NCBI GenBank assembly: GCA_034421995.1
Contig: DAOUJY010000028.1
Coordinates: 1 to 10,787 of the forward strand
From: Bin87 sp034421995
GTDB taxonomy: Bacteria; Chloroflexota; Dehalococcoidia; Lucifugimonadales; UBA3495
Direction: 5' to 3'
Length of the DNA stretch: 10,787 nt
The position numbers and the translations under genes were made by a program. The notes below the pieces were generated by a model. That model was not told where the DNA came from, ran no database searches, and saw only the letters and a list, made by a program, of their open reading frames with translations. Positions 1 to 7,205 of this stretch are shown here, piece by piece; position 1 is the stretch's first letter, and every line of letters begins with the position of its first letter.

Positions 1-57
1 GGGTTCAGGTTGTCGGCGCTACGGCCAGAGAGCGTGGGCTGCGAATTGATTTCCTAA
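1..57 (+). CDS. Possible C-terminal end of an upstream gene (partial)
   Basis: Frame 1 is open from the window edge for 18 codons and ends in TAA at 55-57. Most third positions are G or C, like the real genes of this window, and the peptide (ending ESVGCELIS) reads like ordinary protein. The fragment is too short to identify, and an open run of this length can arise by chance. The same bases also take part in a possible long-range pairing (1-10 with 232-241), so the stretch could be non-coding instead. Confidence 0.25.
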   Translation, partial: GFRLSALRPESVGCELIS

Positions 58-400
58 GTTTGCGCGTGCTGACAGTTCATCATGTTGGAACCACCCTCGC
101 GCAGCGGTGGTGAAACCCGCCGTACTGGTCTATGCGGTACCGGGGAATGCGATTACCGGCCTGTGAGCGATAGCCAGCGGTGCATGAGATCCGACGTGCT
201 GCCGTGTACGGCGGCAGCGGTTGGCCGTGTTACCTGAACCCTGTGAACCCGATATTCAGCTGTTGGTTGGCGTCGGGCGTTGGGCCGTGGCCTTAGGCTT
301 GCCGCCTGACTGACAAGGTATAGTGTAGGGAACGGATGTGCGGTCGCGCAAGGGGCGGGTGTCAGTGGGCAGCGTTCCGCTTCGGGTGGTCCGATTGAGG
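58..400. other. Intergenic region with hairpins, no recognisable gene
   Basis: About 340 bases carry no open frame that looks like a gene. Visible structure is a 6-bp hairpin (90-95 with 106-111), a 7-bp GC hairpin (198-204 with 212-218, 7-nt loop), and a 10-bp perfect complement between 1-10 and 232-241, with a further 6-bp complement inside it (21-26 with 223-228). This could be a structured RNA or leader of about 240 nt, but I found no motif of RNase P, tmRNA, 6S RNA or a common riboswitch on either strand. Pairings this short are expected to occur by chance in a GC-rich stretch. Confidence 0.4.
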
Positions 401-533
401 CAGGACGATTGCAAAGTCCTTTTTCCATCCGCTCATGGTGAGCCTGTCGAACCATCAACCACCGCAACGACCATCCTTCGACAGGCTCAGGATGAGCGGA
501 AAAGGGTTGCGCGGTGACTTTGCAATCGTCCTG
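401..533. repeat. 133-bp nested inverted-repeat (MITE/REP-like) element
   Basis: The outer arms are an 18-bp perfect inverted repeat, CAGGACGATTGCAAAGTC at 401-418 and its complement at 516-533. Inside lies a second inverted repeat of 24 bp with two mismatches (428-451 and 477-500) around a 25-nt centre; its core, CGACAGGCTCA, belongs to a dispersed repeat type seen in many bacterial genomes. AGG directly abuts both outer ends (398-400 and 534-536), which could be a 3-bp target duplication. No transposase is encoded inside, so it would be a non-autonomous element if mobile. The structure is seen directly; mobility is inference. Confidence 0.75.
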
Positions 534-552
534 AGGTTGCCGGCCCGGAGCC

Positions 553-581
553 TTCACCGACGGCTCGCAGTATCGTACAAT
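553..581 (+). promoter_or_regulatory. Candidate sigma-70-type promoter for the flavin oxidoreductase
   Basis: TTCACC at 553-558 (4 of 6 to the -35 consensus) is followed after 17 bp by TACAAT at 576-581 (5 of 6 to the -10 consensus). The site lies 53 nt upstream of the ATG at 635. A 7-bp inverted repeat (546-552 with 587-593) brackets it and could be an operator or chance. There is no experimental support. Confidence 0.4.
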
Positions 582-634
582 ACGGCGGCTCCGTGAGACC
601 GGCAGCATACGACGAAATAACCTGAACTGAGAAC

Positions 635-1612
635 ATGGCTTCATCCGCATCGAATATTCCAAGCTCCGGCGATACCGGCGCGCTGCATTTCGGCGCCAGC
701 ATGGCTCTGCCCGCCCACCGCACCGTGGAGCAAGCGCGGCTGATGGAGGAGCTGGGTTTCGAATATATGGGAGCGGGAGAGCACTTCATGCGAGGACGGC
801 CGCCCGGACCTACTCACGCCGCGCTGCCGCTCCTGGCGGTGGCGGCCGGCGCCACCGAACGGATGCGGATACTCACCTCAGTCACCCTGGCTCCTTTCTA
901 TCATCCGTTGATGCTGGCGCGCATGACGGCGACATTGGACATTGCATCGGGAGGGCGGCTTACGCTGGGAGTCGGCGTCGGGGGCGAGTTTGCCATGGAG
1001 TACGAAAATGCCGGCATCAACATCCGGCATCGCGGACGCCGGACGGATGAATGTCTCGAAGGGCTGCGGCGCCTGTGGACCGACGACTCCGTGACGATGC
1101 GCGGCCGGCATTACACGCTGGATGAGGCCGCCATTAACCCGAAACCGGCCCAGCAACCGCATCCTCCGGTGTGGGTGGCCGGCCGACGCGACGCGGCCAT
1201 GCGCCGGGCAGTGCGTTTCGGGGACGGGTGGCTACCCTATTTCTACAGTCCCGAACGATACGCGGACAGCGTGGAGAAGATCAACGGCTTTGCCGGCGAA
1301 GAAGGGCGCGACTTATCCGGTTTTCAATGGGCGTTCTTTCCCTACATCACTCTTGCGCCCACCGAGGAGCAGGCCGCCCGGACTGCCGCCGAATCCCTGG
1401 GCAACCAGTACGTTTACGGCGGCGAGTTTATCAATATCGTGAGGCGTTACTGCCTGCTGGGCACGCCCAAAATGTGTATCGAGAGGTTGCAGGAGTACAT
1501 CGACGCCGGCGCTCGCTATGTAATCTTCAGCATCGCCGCTCCCCCGGAAGACCGCCGCCGACACCTGGAAGTAATTGCCAAAGACATTGTCCCCCACTTT
1601 CGGTCACATTGA
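635..1612 (+). CDS. LLM class (luciferase-like) flavin-dependent oxidoreductase
   Basis: The 325-residue protein has the layout of the bacterial luciferase-like monooxygenase family (PF00296), which binds FMN or F420 in a TIM barrel. Family signatures are the N-terminal strand with FGASMALPAHRTVEQARLMEELGF, here residues 19-42 in part; MGAGEHF near 45-51; ILTSVTLAPFYHPLMLAR around 78-95; the stretch ASGGRLTLGVGVGG around 102-115; and the typical PKPAQQPHPPVWVAG around 169-183. The length is normal for the family. Substrate and cofactor cannot be read from the sequence; many relatives are F420-dependent, and SAR202 Chloroflexota are known for expanded sets of such enzymes. The ATG at 635 has only a weak upstream GAG as ribosome-binding site; Met23 is the next in-frame option but would remove the first strand. 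The gene stands alone, with 127 nt to the next one. Confidence 0.85.
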   Translation: MASSASNIPSSGDTGALHFGASMALPAHRTVEQARLMEELGFEYMGAGEHFMRGRPPGPTHAALPLLAVAAGATERMRILTSVTLAPFYHPLMLARMTATLDIASGGRLTLGVGVGGEFAMEYENAGINIRHRGRRTDECLEGLRRLWTDDSVTMRGRHYTLDEAAINPKPAQQPHPPVWVAGRRDAAMRRAVRFGDGWLPYFYSPERYADSVEKINGFAGEEGRDLSGFQWAFFPYITLAPTEEQAARTAAESLGNQYVYGGEFINIVRRYCLLGTPKMCIERLQEYIDAGARYVIFSIAAPPEDRRRHLEVIAKDIVPHFRSH

Positions 1613-1661
1613 ACTCGTTGAGGTCGTTGGGCAGAGTATCCCGGCGTTGACATCCATGTTG

Positions 1662-1667
1662 TATAAT
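1662..1667 (+). promoter_or_regulatory. Candidate -10 element upstream of the radical SAM gene
   Basis: A perfect TATAAT lies 72 nt before the ATG at 1740, in the 127-nt gap after the flavin oxidoreductase. A perfect TTGACA occurs at 1647-1652, but only 9 bp separate the two, too close for one sigma-70 promoter. No good -35 exists at 16-18 bp. The site may still start transcription of the radical SAM, fabF and recJ cluster. Confidence 0.35.
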
Positions 1668-1739
1668 GGCGTCCCAAAGCGTGTTGGAAGAAATCGTCGA
1701 GCCGCTCCCTGTCCCCAAGCATCGGAGTACGTGAGCTAA

Positions 1740-3587
1740 ATGAGCGTTATTGAACTGCTCGATAATAAATTTGACGGCACTCCCGCCGCCGTTTCCCCGG
1801 TGTCCATTCGACCCAGGGGAGACCGCACGCGCCGGGTGATGATGGTGCAGCCGGCATCGGCGGGCGGCAACTTTGAGTACATCGCCATACCCCGCCAGGG
1901 TATGCTGTTCCTGTCCGGGGCCCTGGCGCAATGGGATGGCCCTTACGTATATGAGCGGGACATCTGGTTTGAAGACCGATTGGGCCGCATGGATCCGGAC
2001 AAAGACCTGGACGGGATTGACGTCCTGATGATCACTTCGCTCATCAACGAGACGCCGCGGGCCTATGAATTAGCCAGAGAAGCCCGGCAGTTTCATCCCG
2101 ATCTGGTGATCCTGGGCGGCGGACCGCAGATGAGTCCTCTGCCTGAGGAAGCCATCGAGCGCGGCGGGTTTGATGTCATCGTCAATCGGGAGGGCGAAGA
2201 CATCATCGGACAGTTGTGCGACATCCTGCTGACGTGGCGCGATGATCGCAAATATCCCTACCTGGAGCGCGTCGCCGGGATCTCGTTCATGCGGGACGGT
2301 CACCTAGTTCAAACCCGGCGCAAGGGTTTGGTCGCTCCCGATTTCGTCCCGCTGCCCGACTTTCGCTCAATCCGCGGGTTGTCTCCGGGGAACCCCATGG
2401 CCGGAGCGGTGTTGGAAACGGTGCGAGGCTGTACCGAAAATTGCTCCTACTGCCAGGTCATTCAACAGTTCCTGGGTTATCGCCTCATCGACCGCGAAAC
2501 CGAGTTCCAGCGATTGGAACAGTTGGAGGATTTGGCCGCCGACGGACTCATACACACCGGCCGGAACGGCAAATTCAACGTGTTCATCTCCGACGACCTG
2601 CATACTCCGCCGCTGCGCGCGGTCAAGTTCCGCAACGAGCGGTTGGAAAGATTGAAGGGCTGGATGGGCAGGACCGACTCGATGAACATGATCTGCCAGG
2701 CACGGGCGGAAATCGGACAGGACGAGGAACTGTCCGACGCATTGCTGGAAGCAAACGTCAAAATGCTCTACCTGGGCGTGGAGTCCAACAACGCCGAAAG
2801 CCTGGCCGCCGTTCGCAAGCGCCAAGAGCCCGGTCAGATGGAAAGAGACCTGGTGCGCCTGAATGAAAAGGGATTCTCCGTGGTCGCCATGACCATCATC
2901 GGGTTGCCTTACGACACTGAAGAATCGATCATGACGCTGGCGGACTGGGTTACCCAGCACAGCCGCTACCAAACGGCTAACCTGCTGACTCCATTGCCCG
3001 CCACGTCCAACTGGAGCCTGAAGCCGCTGAACGCCGACGGGGCGCCGCTCCAGGAAGGCGAGATGCGGCCCTACGAGCTTTACACCGGCCGCCAGTTCGT
3101 TCACGAAGACGAGCGCTGGACCATGGCCGAAAGCCGCGAACTGTTCGACCGGTACAACGCGAAACTAACGTCTATCGATGCGTTGTACGGCCGCCTTTTC
3201 CGCATCCTGGGCAACTACCGATTGCGCCAGGCCCGCAGCGTGCAGGATTTGTCCGAAACCACCGAAACCATGCGGAATTGGTCGTATCAGGTAGAACAGG
3301 CCGGCAAGGAGTTCGGGGAACACCTCAACCAGCGCGTCACCGAATTGTCGGAGACGCTCCGCTCGGTCAGTCAGCCCCTGTCCAATATGGGGTCGGATTT
3401 CATGGACAACCTTCGCACTCGCATCAACGAAGCGTCGGAAGCGCTGCACAACTACGCCGAGCGGGCTGACAGCGGCAGTAAAGACGTTGCCGCCAACATT
3501 TCCGTCCGCGTGAACGAGGTGACCGAAATGCTGAACGGCGTCCTCGAGTCCGCCAGCCAGCGCCGCAATCCGAATCGAGCGAGATAG
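1740..3587 (+). CDS. B12-binding-domain radical SAM protein with repeat tail
   Basis: The 615-residue protein has an N-terminal cobalamin-binding-like domain (about 33-165, with MITSL, LVILGGGPQ and VNREGE typical of these folds). A radical SAM core (about 215-430) follows. The three cluster cysteines C231, C235 and C238 (RGCTENCSYC) would hold a [4Fe-4S] cluster that cleaves S-adenosylmethionine; GVES at 346-349 and GLP at 388-390 match later core motifs. The Dx-HxxG motif that supplies a lower cobalamin ligand in other B12 folds is not visible, as in many class B enzymes. The substrate is unknown; relatives include methylases and the BchE and HpnR types. Residues 502-615 form a tail of 29-residue repeats not expected for the family. 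The start ATG has GGAG 12 nt upstream and GTGAG 5 nt upstream. Its stop lies 1 nt before fabF, so the two are probably co-translated. Confidence 0.85.
   Translation: MSVIELLDNKFDGTPAAVSPVSIRPRGDRTRRVMMVQPASAGGNFEYIAIPRQGMLFLSGALAQWDGPYVYERDIWFEDRLGRMDPDKDLDGIDVLMITSLINETPRAYELAREARQFHPDLVILGGGPQMSPLPEEAIERGGFDVIVNREGEDIIGQLCDILLTWRDDRKYPYLERVAGISFMRDGHLVQTRRKGLVAPDFVPLPDFRSIRGLSPGNPMAGAVLETVRGCTENCSYCQVIQQFLGYRLIDRETEFQRLEQLEDLAADGLIHTGRNGKFNVFISDDLHTPPLRAVKFRNERLERLKGWMGRTDSMNMICQARAEIGQDEELSDALLEANVKMLYLGVESNNAESLAAVRKRQEPGQMERDLVRLNEKGFSVVAMTIIGLPYDTEESIMTLADWVTQHSRYQTANLLTPLPATSNWSLKPLNADGAPLQEGEMRPYELYTGRQFVHEDERWTMAESRELFDRYNAKLTSIDALYGRLFRILGNYRLRQARSVQDLSETTETMRNWSYQVEQAGKEFGEHLNQRVTELSETLRSVSQPLSNMGSDFMDNLRTRINEASEALHNYAERADSGSKDVAANISVRVNEVTEMLNGVLESASQRRNPNRAR
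3243..3584 (+). repeat. Four tandem 29-residue repeats at the radical SAM C-terminus
   Basis: Residues 502-530, 531-559, 560-588 and 589-615 align without gaps. They open with QDLSETTETM, QRVTELSETL, TRINEASEAL and VRVNEVTEML: E at positions 5 and 8 is invariant, position 10 is Leu or Met, and position 3 is aliphatic. A Gly occurs at position 20 or 21 of the first three copies. The last copy is two residues short. The repeats look amphipathic and helical and contain no cysteine. Their function is unknown; membrane or partner binding and oligomerisation are possibilities. Confidence 0.75.
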
Positions 3588-3588
3588 C

Positions 3589-4848
3589 ATGACCGACAAC
3601 GGCGCCCCGGACCGGAGGGTGGTGGTAACGGGATTGGGTATAGTCAGCCCGTTGGGACTAGACGTATCCGACACTTGGGAGGCCATTGCCGCCGGCCGGT
3701 CGGGGATTGATTACATCACCGGCTTTGACGCGGAAGCCTTTGACACTCGGTTCGCCGCCGAAGTCAAAGGGTTCAACGCGGAAAACTATCTGGACCGCAA
3801 AGAAGCGCGCCGCATGGACCGCTTCGCTCAGTTCGCCGCCGTCGCGGCCCAGGAAGCCTGCCGCCAAGCCGACCTCAACCCACGGGGCATGGATCGCTAC
3901 AGCGTCCACGCCGTCATCGGCAGCGGCATCGGCGGCATCAGCACGTTGACAGAACAGCACCAGGTGCTCCTGGAACGGGGTCCCCGGCGGGTGACGCCGT
4001 TCCTGATTCCGATGATGCTGGCCGATATGGGTTCGGCGCAAGTTTCCATGGTGACCGGCGCCATGGGCGCCAACTACTGCATCACTTCGTCCTGCAGCAG
4101 CGGGGCCGATGCCATCGGGACCGGATGGGATCTGATCCGCCACGGAAAGGCGGAGGTAGTGCTGGCCGGTGGAGCGGAAGCGCCCATCGCGCCGCTATCC
4201 GTGGCCGGTTTTAACGCTCTGCGGGCGCTGTCACGGCAAAATGACAACCCGAAACAGGCTAGCCGGCCGTTCAACCGTCACCGGGACGGGTTCGTGCTGG
4301 CCGAAGGCGCGGCAGTGATGGTGCTGGAGAGCGCGGATCACGCCGCCACACGGGGCGCGGAACCCCTGGCCGAGCTGCGCGGTTACGCGGCTACCAGCGA
4401 CTCCCACCATCTGACTGAACCCAATCCAACGGGCCAGAGCGCGGCAGCCGCCGTCACCGGCGCGTTGGCTTCAGCCGGGCTGACTCCGGAGGATGTTGAC
4501 TACCTCAACGCCCATGGCACTTCGACGCCGCTGAATGACTGGCACGAGACCAAGGCGCTGAAGCTGGCGCTAGGGGACCACGCCTACCGGATTCCCGTCA
4601 GCAGCACCAAGAGCATGACCGGGCACCTGCTGGGCGCCGGCGGCGCATTGGAAGCCGTTGTCTGCGTCATGGCGATGCGCCAAGGATTGATGCCGCCCAC
4701 GATCAACCTGGACGAACCCGACGAAGAGTGCGACCTGGACTACGTTCCCAACACGGCTCGGCCGGCGGAGCTGAACGTGGTGCTCAGCAACTCTTTCGGA
4801 TTCGGTGGGCACAACTCGGTAATTGTTCTGGCGCGCACCGGTTTGTGA
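3589..4848 (+). CDS. fabF: Beta-ketoacyl-ACP synthase II
   Basis: This condensing enzyme (419 residues, thiolase fold, cytosolic) joins malonyl-ACP to a growing acyl chain in fatty acid synthesis. The Cys-His-His triad is C169 (ITSSCSSG), H309 (NAHGTSTPLND) and H346 (KSMTGHLLGAGG). Its spacing of 140 and 37 residues equals that of E. coli FabF (C163, H303, H340). The C-terminal FGFGGHNS loop is also present. The nucleophile context SSCSSG differs from the common TACAT/ACASG forms, but the Cys is kept, so this is not a chain-length factor. The ATG is 1 nt after the radical SAM stop with no clear ribosome-binding site, pointing to translational coupling. No acpP or other fab gene lies nearby, so it could serve bulk fatty acid synthesis or a lipid modified by the radical SAM enzyme. 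Confidence 0.9.
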   Translation: MTDNGAPDRRVVVTGLGIVSPLGLDVSDTWEAIAAGRSGIDYITGFDAEAFDTRFAAEVKGFNAENYLDRKEARRMDRFAQFAAVAAQEACRQADLNPRGMDRYSVHAVIGSGIGGISTLTEQHQVLLERGPRRVTPFLIPMMLADMGSAQVSMVTGAMGANYCITSSCSSGADAIGTGWDLIRHGKAEVVLAGGAEAPIAPLSVAGFNALRALSRQNDNPKQASRPFNRHRDGFVLAEGAAVMVLESADHAATRGAEPLAELRGYAATSDSHHLTEPNPTGQSAAAAVTGALASAGLTPEDVDYLNAHGTSTPLNDWHETKALKLALGDHAYRIPVSSTKSMTGHLLGAGGALEAVVCVMAMRQGLMPPTINLDEPDEECDLDYVPNTARPAELNVVLSNSFGFGGHNSVIVLARTGL

Positions 4849-6557
4849 CCAGTGTGGCCCGCGTATCGGGGCGGCCCGAACCCCCACCCAAACGATGGCT
4901 GTTGCCGCCGCCGGTGGAGGGACACCGGCTACCCCCGGATTTATCGTCCGTTGCGGTGCAATTGCTGCTTTCGCGTGGCATAGCCGATACGGCAACACTG
5001 GAAAGTTTCTTGAAACCGCCCGGGGTTCCATACGATCCCGCTTTGCTGGCCGGCATCAGCGACGCGCTGCCACGGTTGGCTGCCGCGGCCCGAGCGCGCG
5101 AAACGGTAGCCGTGTTCGGTGATTTTGACGTGGACGGGATCACGGGCACCGCTATTTTGTGTGAGACGCTGAGCCGACTGGGTTGCCAAGTTATTCCGTA
5201 CCTTCCCGACCCGGTGACCGAGGGTCACGGCATGAGCGCCGGTCCGGTGGAGAAACTAACGGCTCAAGGCGCCACGCTGGTGGTAACCGTGGACTGTGGA
5301 GTAAGCAACGCTGCGGAAGTTGCTCTGGCCGCAGGACACGGAGCCGACGTGATCATTACCGACCACCACGTCCCTCCGCCGCAGCGCCCCAAGGCGACCG
5401 CCATCGTCAACCCCAGGATGCCGGACAATCAATACCCTTTCCCAGAATTGTGTGGCGCCGGCATCGCATACAAACTAGCGACCGCGTTATTGGAACACCT
5501 GGGTGCGCCGCAGGATCCTTCGCTACTGGAACTGGCTGCTCTTGGGACGGTGGCCGATCTGGTGCCATTGCGCGATGAGAACCGCTATCTGGTGCAGCGC
5601 GGGTTAGCGTTTTTGCCCGATACTCAGCGGCCTGGTCTCCGTGCCCTGTTACGGCGGGTTAAACTGGAAAGGCAGTCGATACGCGCTGAGCACGTCTCCT
5701 TCCAAATCGCGCCACGATTGAACGCATCGGGCCGCATGGCCCACCCGGAAACTTCGCTGAAACTGTTGCTTGCAAAAGGCAAGGAAGAGGCGGAACGGCT
5801 GGCCTCACGTCTGGAGCAATTCAACACCCAGCGAAGGGAGTTGACTGCCCGCGCCACGGAAATCGCCGTTGACCGAGTGCTGTCCGACGGTCGATTGCCG
5901 GCCATCATCATCACGCACGATGATGCTTATACGCCCGGCATCAACGGGCTGGTGGCATCCCGCCTGGTGGAATTATTCAATCGCCCCACCGTCGCGCTGG
6001 CCAGCACCGATGACGAACACCTGGTAGCCAGCGCGCGCAGCGCCGGCGCATTCAATCTGATTGAGGCCATTTCCCGATGCGAGGACCTGCTGGTGCGATA
6101 CGGGGGGCACAGCGCCGCTGCCGGGTTCACCGTGAACAAGCGCGATTTGCCACTGGTGACCGAGCGGCTCATACACATCGCCAACGCCGAACAAGGCTTA
6201 TTCGGCCCCGAACCTACTCTGGAAATCCATGCCGAGGGTTCTTTGGACGAGATAATGAACCCGGACTTCTCGAAACTCCGGTCGCAACTGGAGCCCTTTG
6301 GCAAGGACAACCCGACGCCACGCTACCTGACCCGCCGCGCTCGCGTCCACAACTGGGGTTACGTCGGCGGGAGCGGCCAGCATCTCAAGCTGCAAGTGAG
6401 CAGCGGAGACCGTTCCGTGGATGCTCTGGCCTGGAACTACGCCGGGGACTGGGGCGGGTACGACGCCGTGGATTTGGTTTTCCAATTGGCCGAGGACAGT
6501 TATCGCGGAGAGCGAAGAACCTATCTGCGGATTGACGATCTCAGGCCGGCGGTATAA
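4845..6557 (+). CDS. recJ: Single-stranded-DNA-specific 5'-3' exonuclease RecJ
   Basis: RecJ degrades single-stranded DNA 5' to 3' in recombination and mismatch repair. From the GTG at 4845 the protein has 570 residues, close to E. coli RecJ (577). DHH phosphoesterase motifs are complete: DFDVDG at 93-98, DCG at 150-152, DHH at 173-175, the CGAGIAYKL and LGTVADLVPL segments, and the DHHA1 motif GGHSAAAGF starting at G420, with H422. A C-terminal OB-like domain (YVGGSGQHLKLQV) is present. I chose GTG 4845 because its GTGA overlaps the fabF stop by 4 nt, a classic coupling arrangement; the frame stays open back to 4728, but that would bury about 40 extra residues in fabF. GTG 4854 is another option. 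Its coupling to fabF looks like genome compaction and not shared function. Confidence 0.93.
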   Translation: MTSVARVSGRPEPPPKRWLLPPPVEGHRLPPDLSSVAVQLLLSRGIADTATLESFLKPPGVPYDPALLAGISDALPRLAAAARARETVAVFGDFDVDGITGTAILCETLSRLGCQVIPYLPDPVTEGHGMSAGPVEKLTAQGATLVVTVDCGVSNAAEVALAAGHGADVIITDHHVPPPQRPKATAIVNPRMPDNQYPFPELCGAGIAYKLATALLEHLGAPQDPSLLELAALGTVADLVPLRDENRYLVQRGLAFLPDTQRPGLRALLRRVKLERQSIRAEHVSFQIAPRLNASGRMAHPETSLKLLLAKGKEEAERLASRLEQFNTQRRELTARATEIAVDRVLSDGRLPAIIITHDDAYTPGINGLVASRLVELFNRPTVALASTDDEHLVASARSAGAFNLIEAISRCEDLLVRYGGHSAAAGFTVNKRDLPLVTERLIHIANAEQGLFGPEPTLEIHAEGSLDEIMNPDFSKLRSQLEPFGKDNPTPRYLTRRARVHNWGYVGGSGQHLKLQVSSGDRSVDALAWNYAGDWGGYDAVDLVFQLAEDSYRGERRTYLRIDDLRPAV

Positions 6558-6558
6558 T
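6532..6558 (+). promoter_or_regulatory. Candidate promoter for the Uma2 pair
   Basis: TTGACG at 6532-6537 (5 of 6) and a perfect TATAAT at 6553-6558 are 15 bp apart, short but tolerable. The -10 overlaps the recJ stop codon, and the first Uma2 start follows 32 nt later. The Uma2 pair could therefore be transcribed independently of recJ. Confidence 0.4.
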
Positions 6559-6590
6559 TGGGGCAACCGCAAGCGACGGGAGGTAGCCCG

Positions 6591-7178
6591 ATGACACAGC
6601 CCGAAGCGAAACCCCGCGCCAAGCTGACCAACGCGGACTACATGGCGATGACGCCGCCGGCGAATACTGGGCCGCGCTATCAACTCATCAAGGGAGAACT
6701 TGTTGAAATGTCCGGCGCCAGCGACCCCCACCAAGTTTTTGCGTTGCGCTTCGGCTCAGCGCTGCTGATACAGACGGATAACCTTGACCTTGGGGAAATT
6801 CGCATCGCTCCCTATGATGTGCATATCGACCGGTTCAACACCTACCAGCCTGACCTGCTGTTCGTGTCCGCCGAGCGGCGCCATCTTATTGAGCGTCTTG
6901 GCATAACTGGTGCTCCCGACGTTGTCGTTGAGATACTATCCGACTCGACCCGGCGGCGCGACCTTAACGAGAAACTGCCGGTCTATGCCGCCAACGGCGT
7001 GCGGGAAGTCTGGATCGTTCACCTGGAGGCCGCCACGGTGGCGATCCACGCCGGCGATGGAACCGACTTGGCCCCCGTGCGAGTGTTCAATGCCCAGAAC
7101 ACCCTGGTCTCGGAGGCGATGCCCGGCATCGCCATTGAGTTGGGGCCGATATTCGCCCGCGTTCAAGCCGCGCCGTAG
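6591..7178 (+). CDS. Uma2 family endonuclease, copy 1
   Basis: The 195-residue protein belongs to the Uma2/DUF820 family (PF05685), which has a PD-(D/E)XK nuclease fold. Likely catalytic residues are D88 (YQPDLL), E114 (VVVEILS) and K128 (NEKLPVY), with E36 (GELVEM) as the N-terminal acidic residue. The segment TRRRDLNEKLPVYAANGVRE is the family hallmark. Biological role and substrate are unknown; such genes are often abundant in Cyanobacteria and Chloroflexota. The ATG at 6591 is preceded by GGGAGG (6578-6583) with a 7-nt spacer, the best ribosome-binding site in the window, which rules out the TTG at 6558. It is followed after 27 nt by a second copy with 151 of 195 identical residues and no gaps. 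Confidence 0.88.
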   Translation: MTQPEAKPRAKLTNADYMAMTPPANTGPRYQLIKGELVEMSGASDPHQVFALRFGSALLIQTDNLDLGEIRIAPYDVHIDRFNTYQPDLLFVSAERRHLIERLGITGAPDVVVEILSDSTRRRDLNEKLPVYAANGVREVWIVHLEAATVAIHAGDGTDLAPVRVFNAQNTLVSEAMPGIAIELGPIFARVQAAP

Positions 7179-7205
7179 AGCCTGCAGCGCAATGGAGGCA
7201 ACCTG

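Noticed and set aside
401..533. CRISPR or Rho-independent terminator reading of the repeat
   Set aside because: There is one inverted structure and no regularly spaced direct repeats, and no T-run follows either arm.
153..662. Minus-strand open frame of 169 codons before the flavin oxidoreductase
   Set aside because: Its middle is a translation of the dispersed palindrome (PEPVEG and VRQAHHER strings), a familiar sign of a spurious protein; the rest has no family features and overlaps a real start.
2367..3104. Minus-strand open frame of 245 codons inside the radical SAM gene
   Set aside because: It is antisense to a well-supported gene whose motifs are in the plus frame, and it has no domain of its own.
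4728..4844. Earlier GTG start for recJ
   Set aside because: It would overlap fabF by about 120 nt and add residues without family similarity. GTG 4845 gives the expected length and a 4-nt stop/start overlap.
6558..6590. TTG start for the first Uma2 gene
   Set aside because: ATG 6591 has a strong ribosome-binding site, and its start aligns exactly with the second copy.
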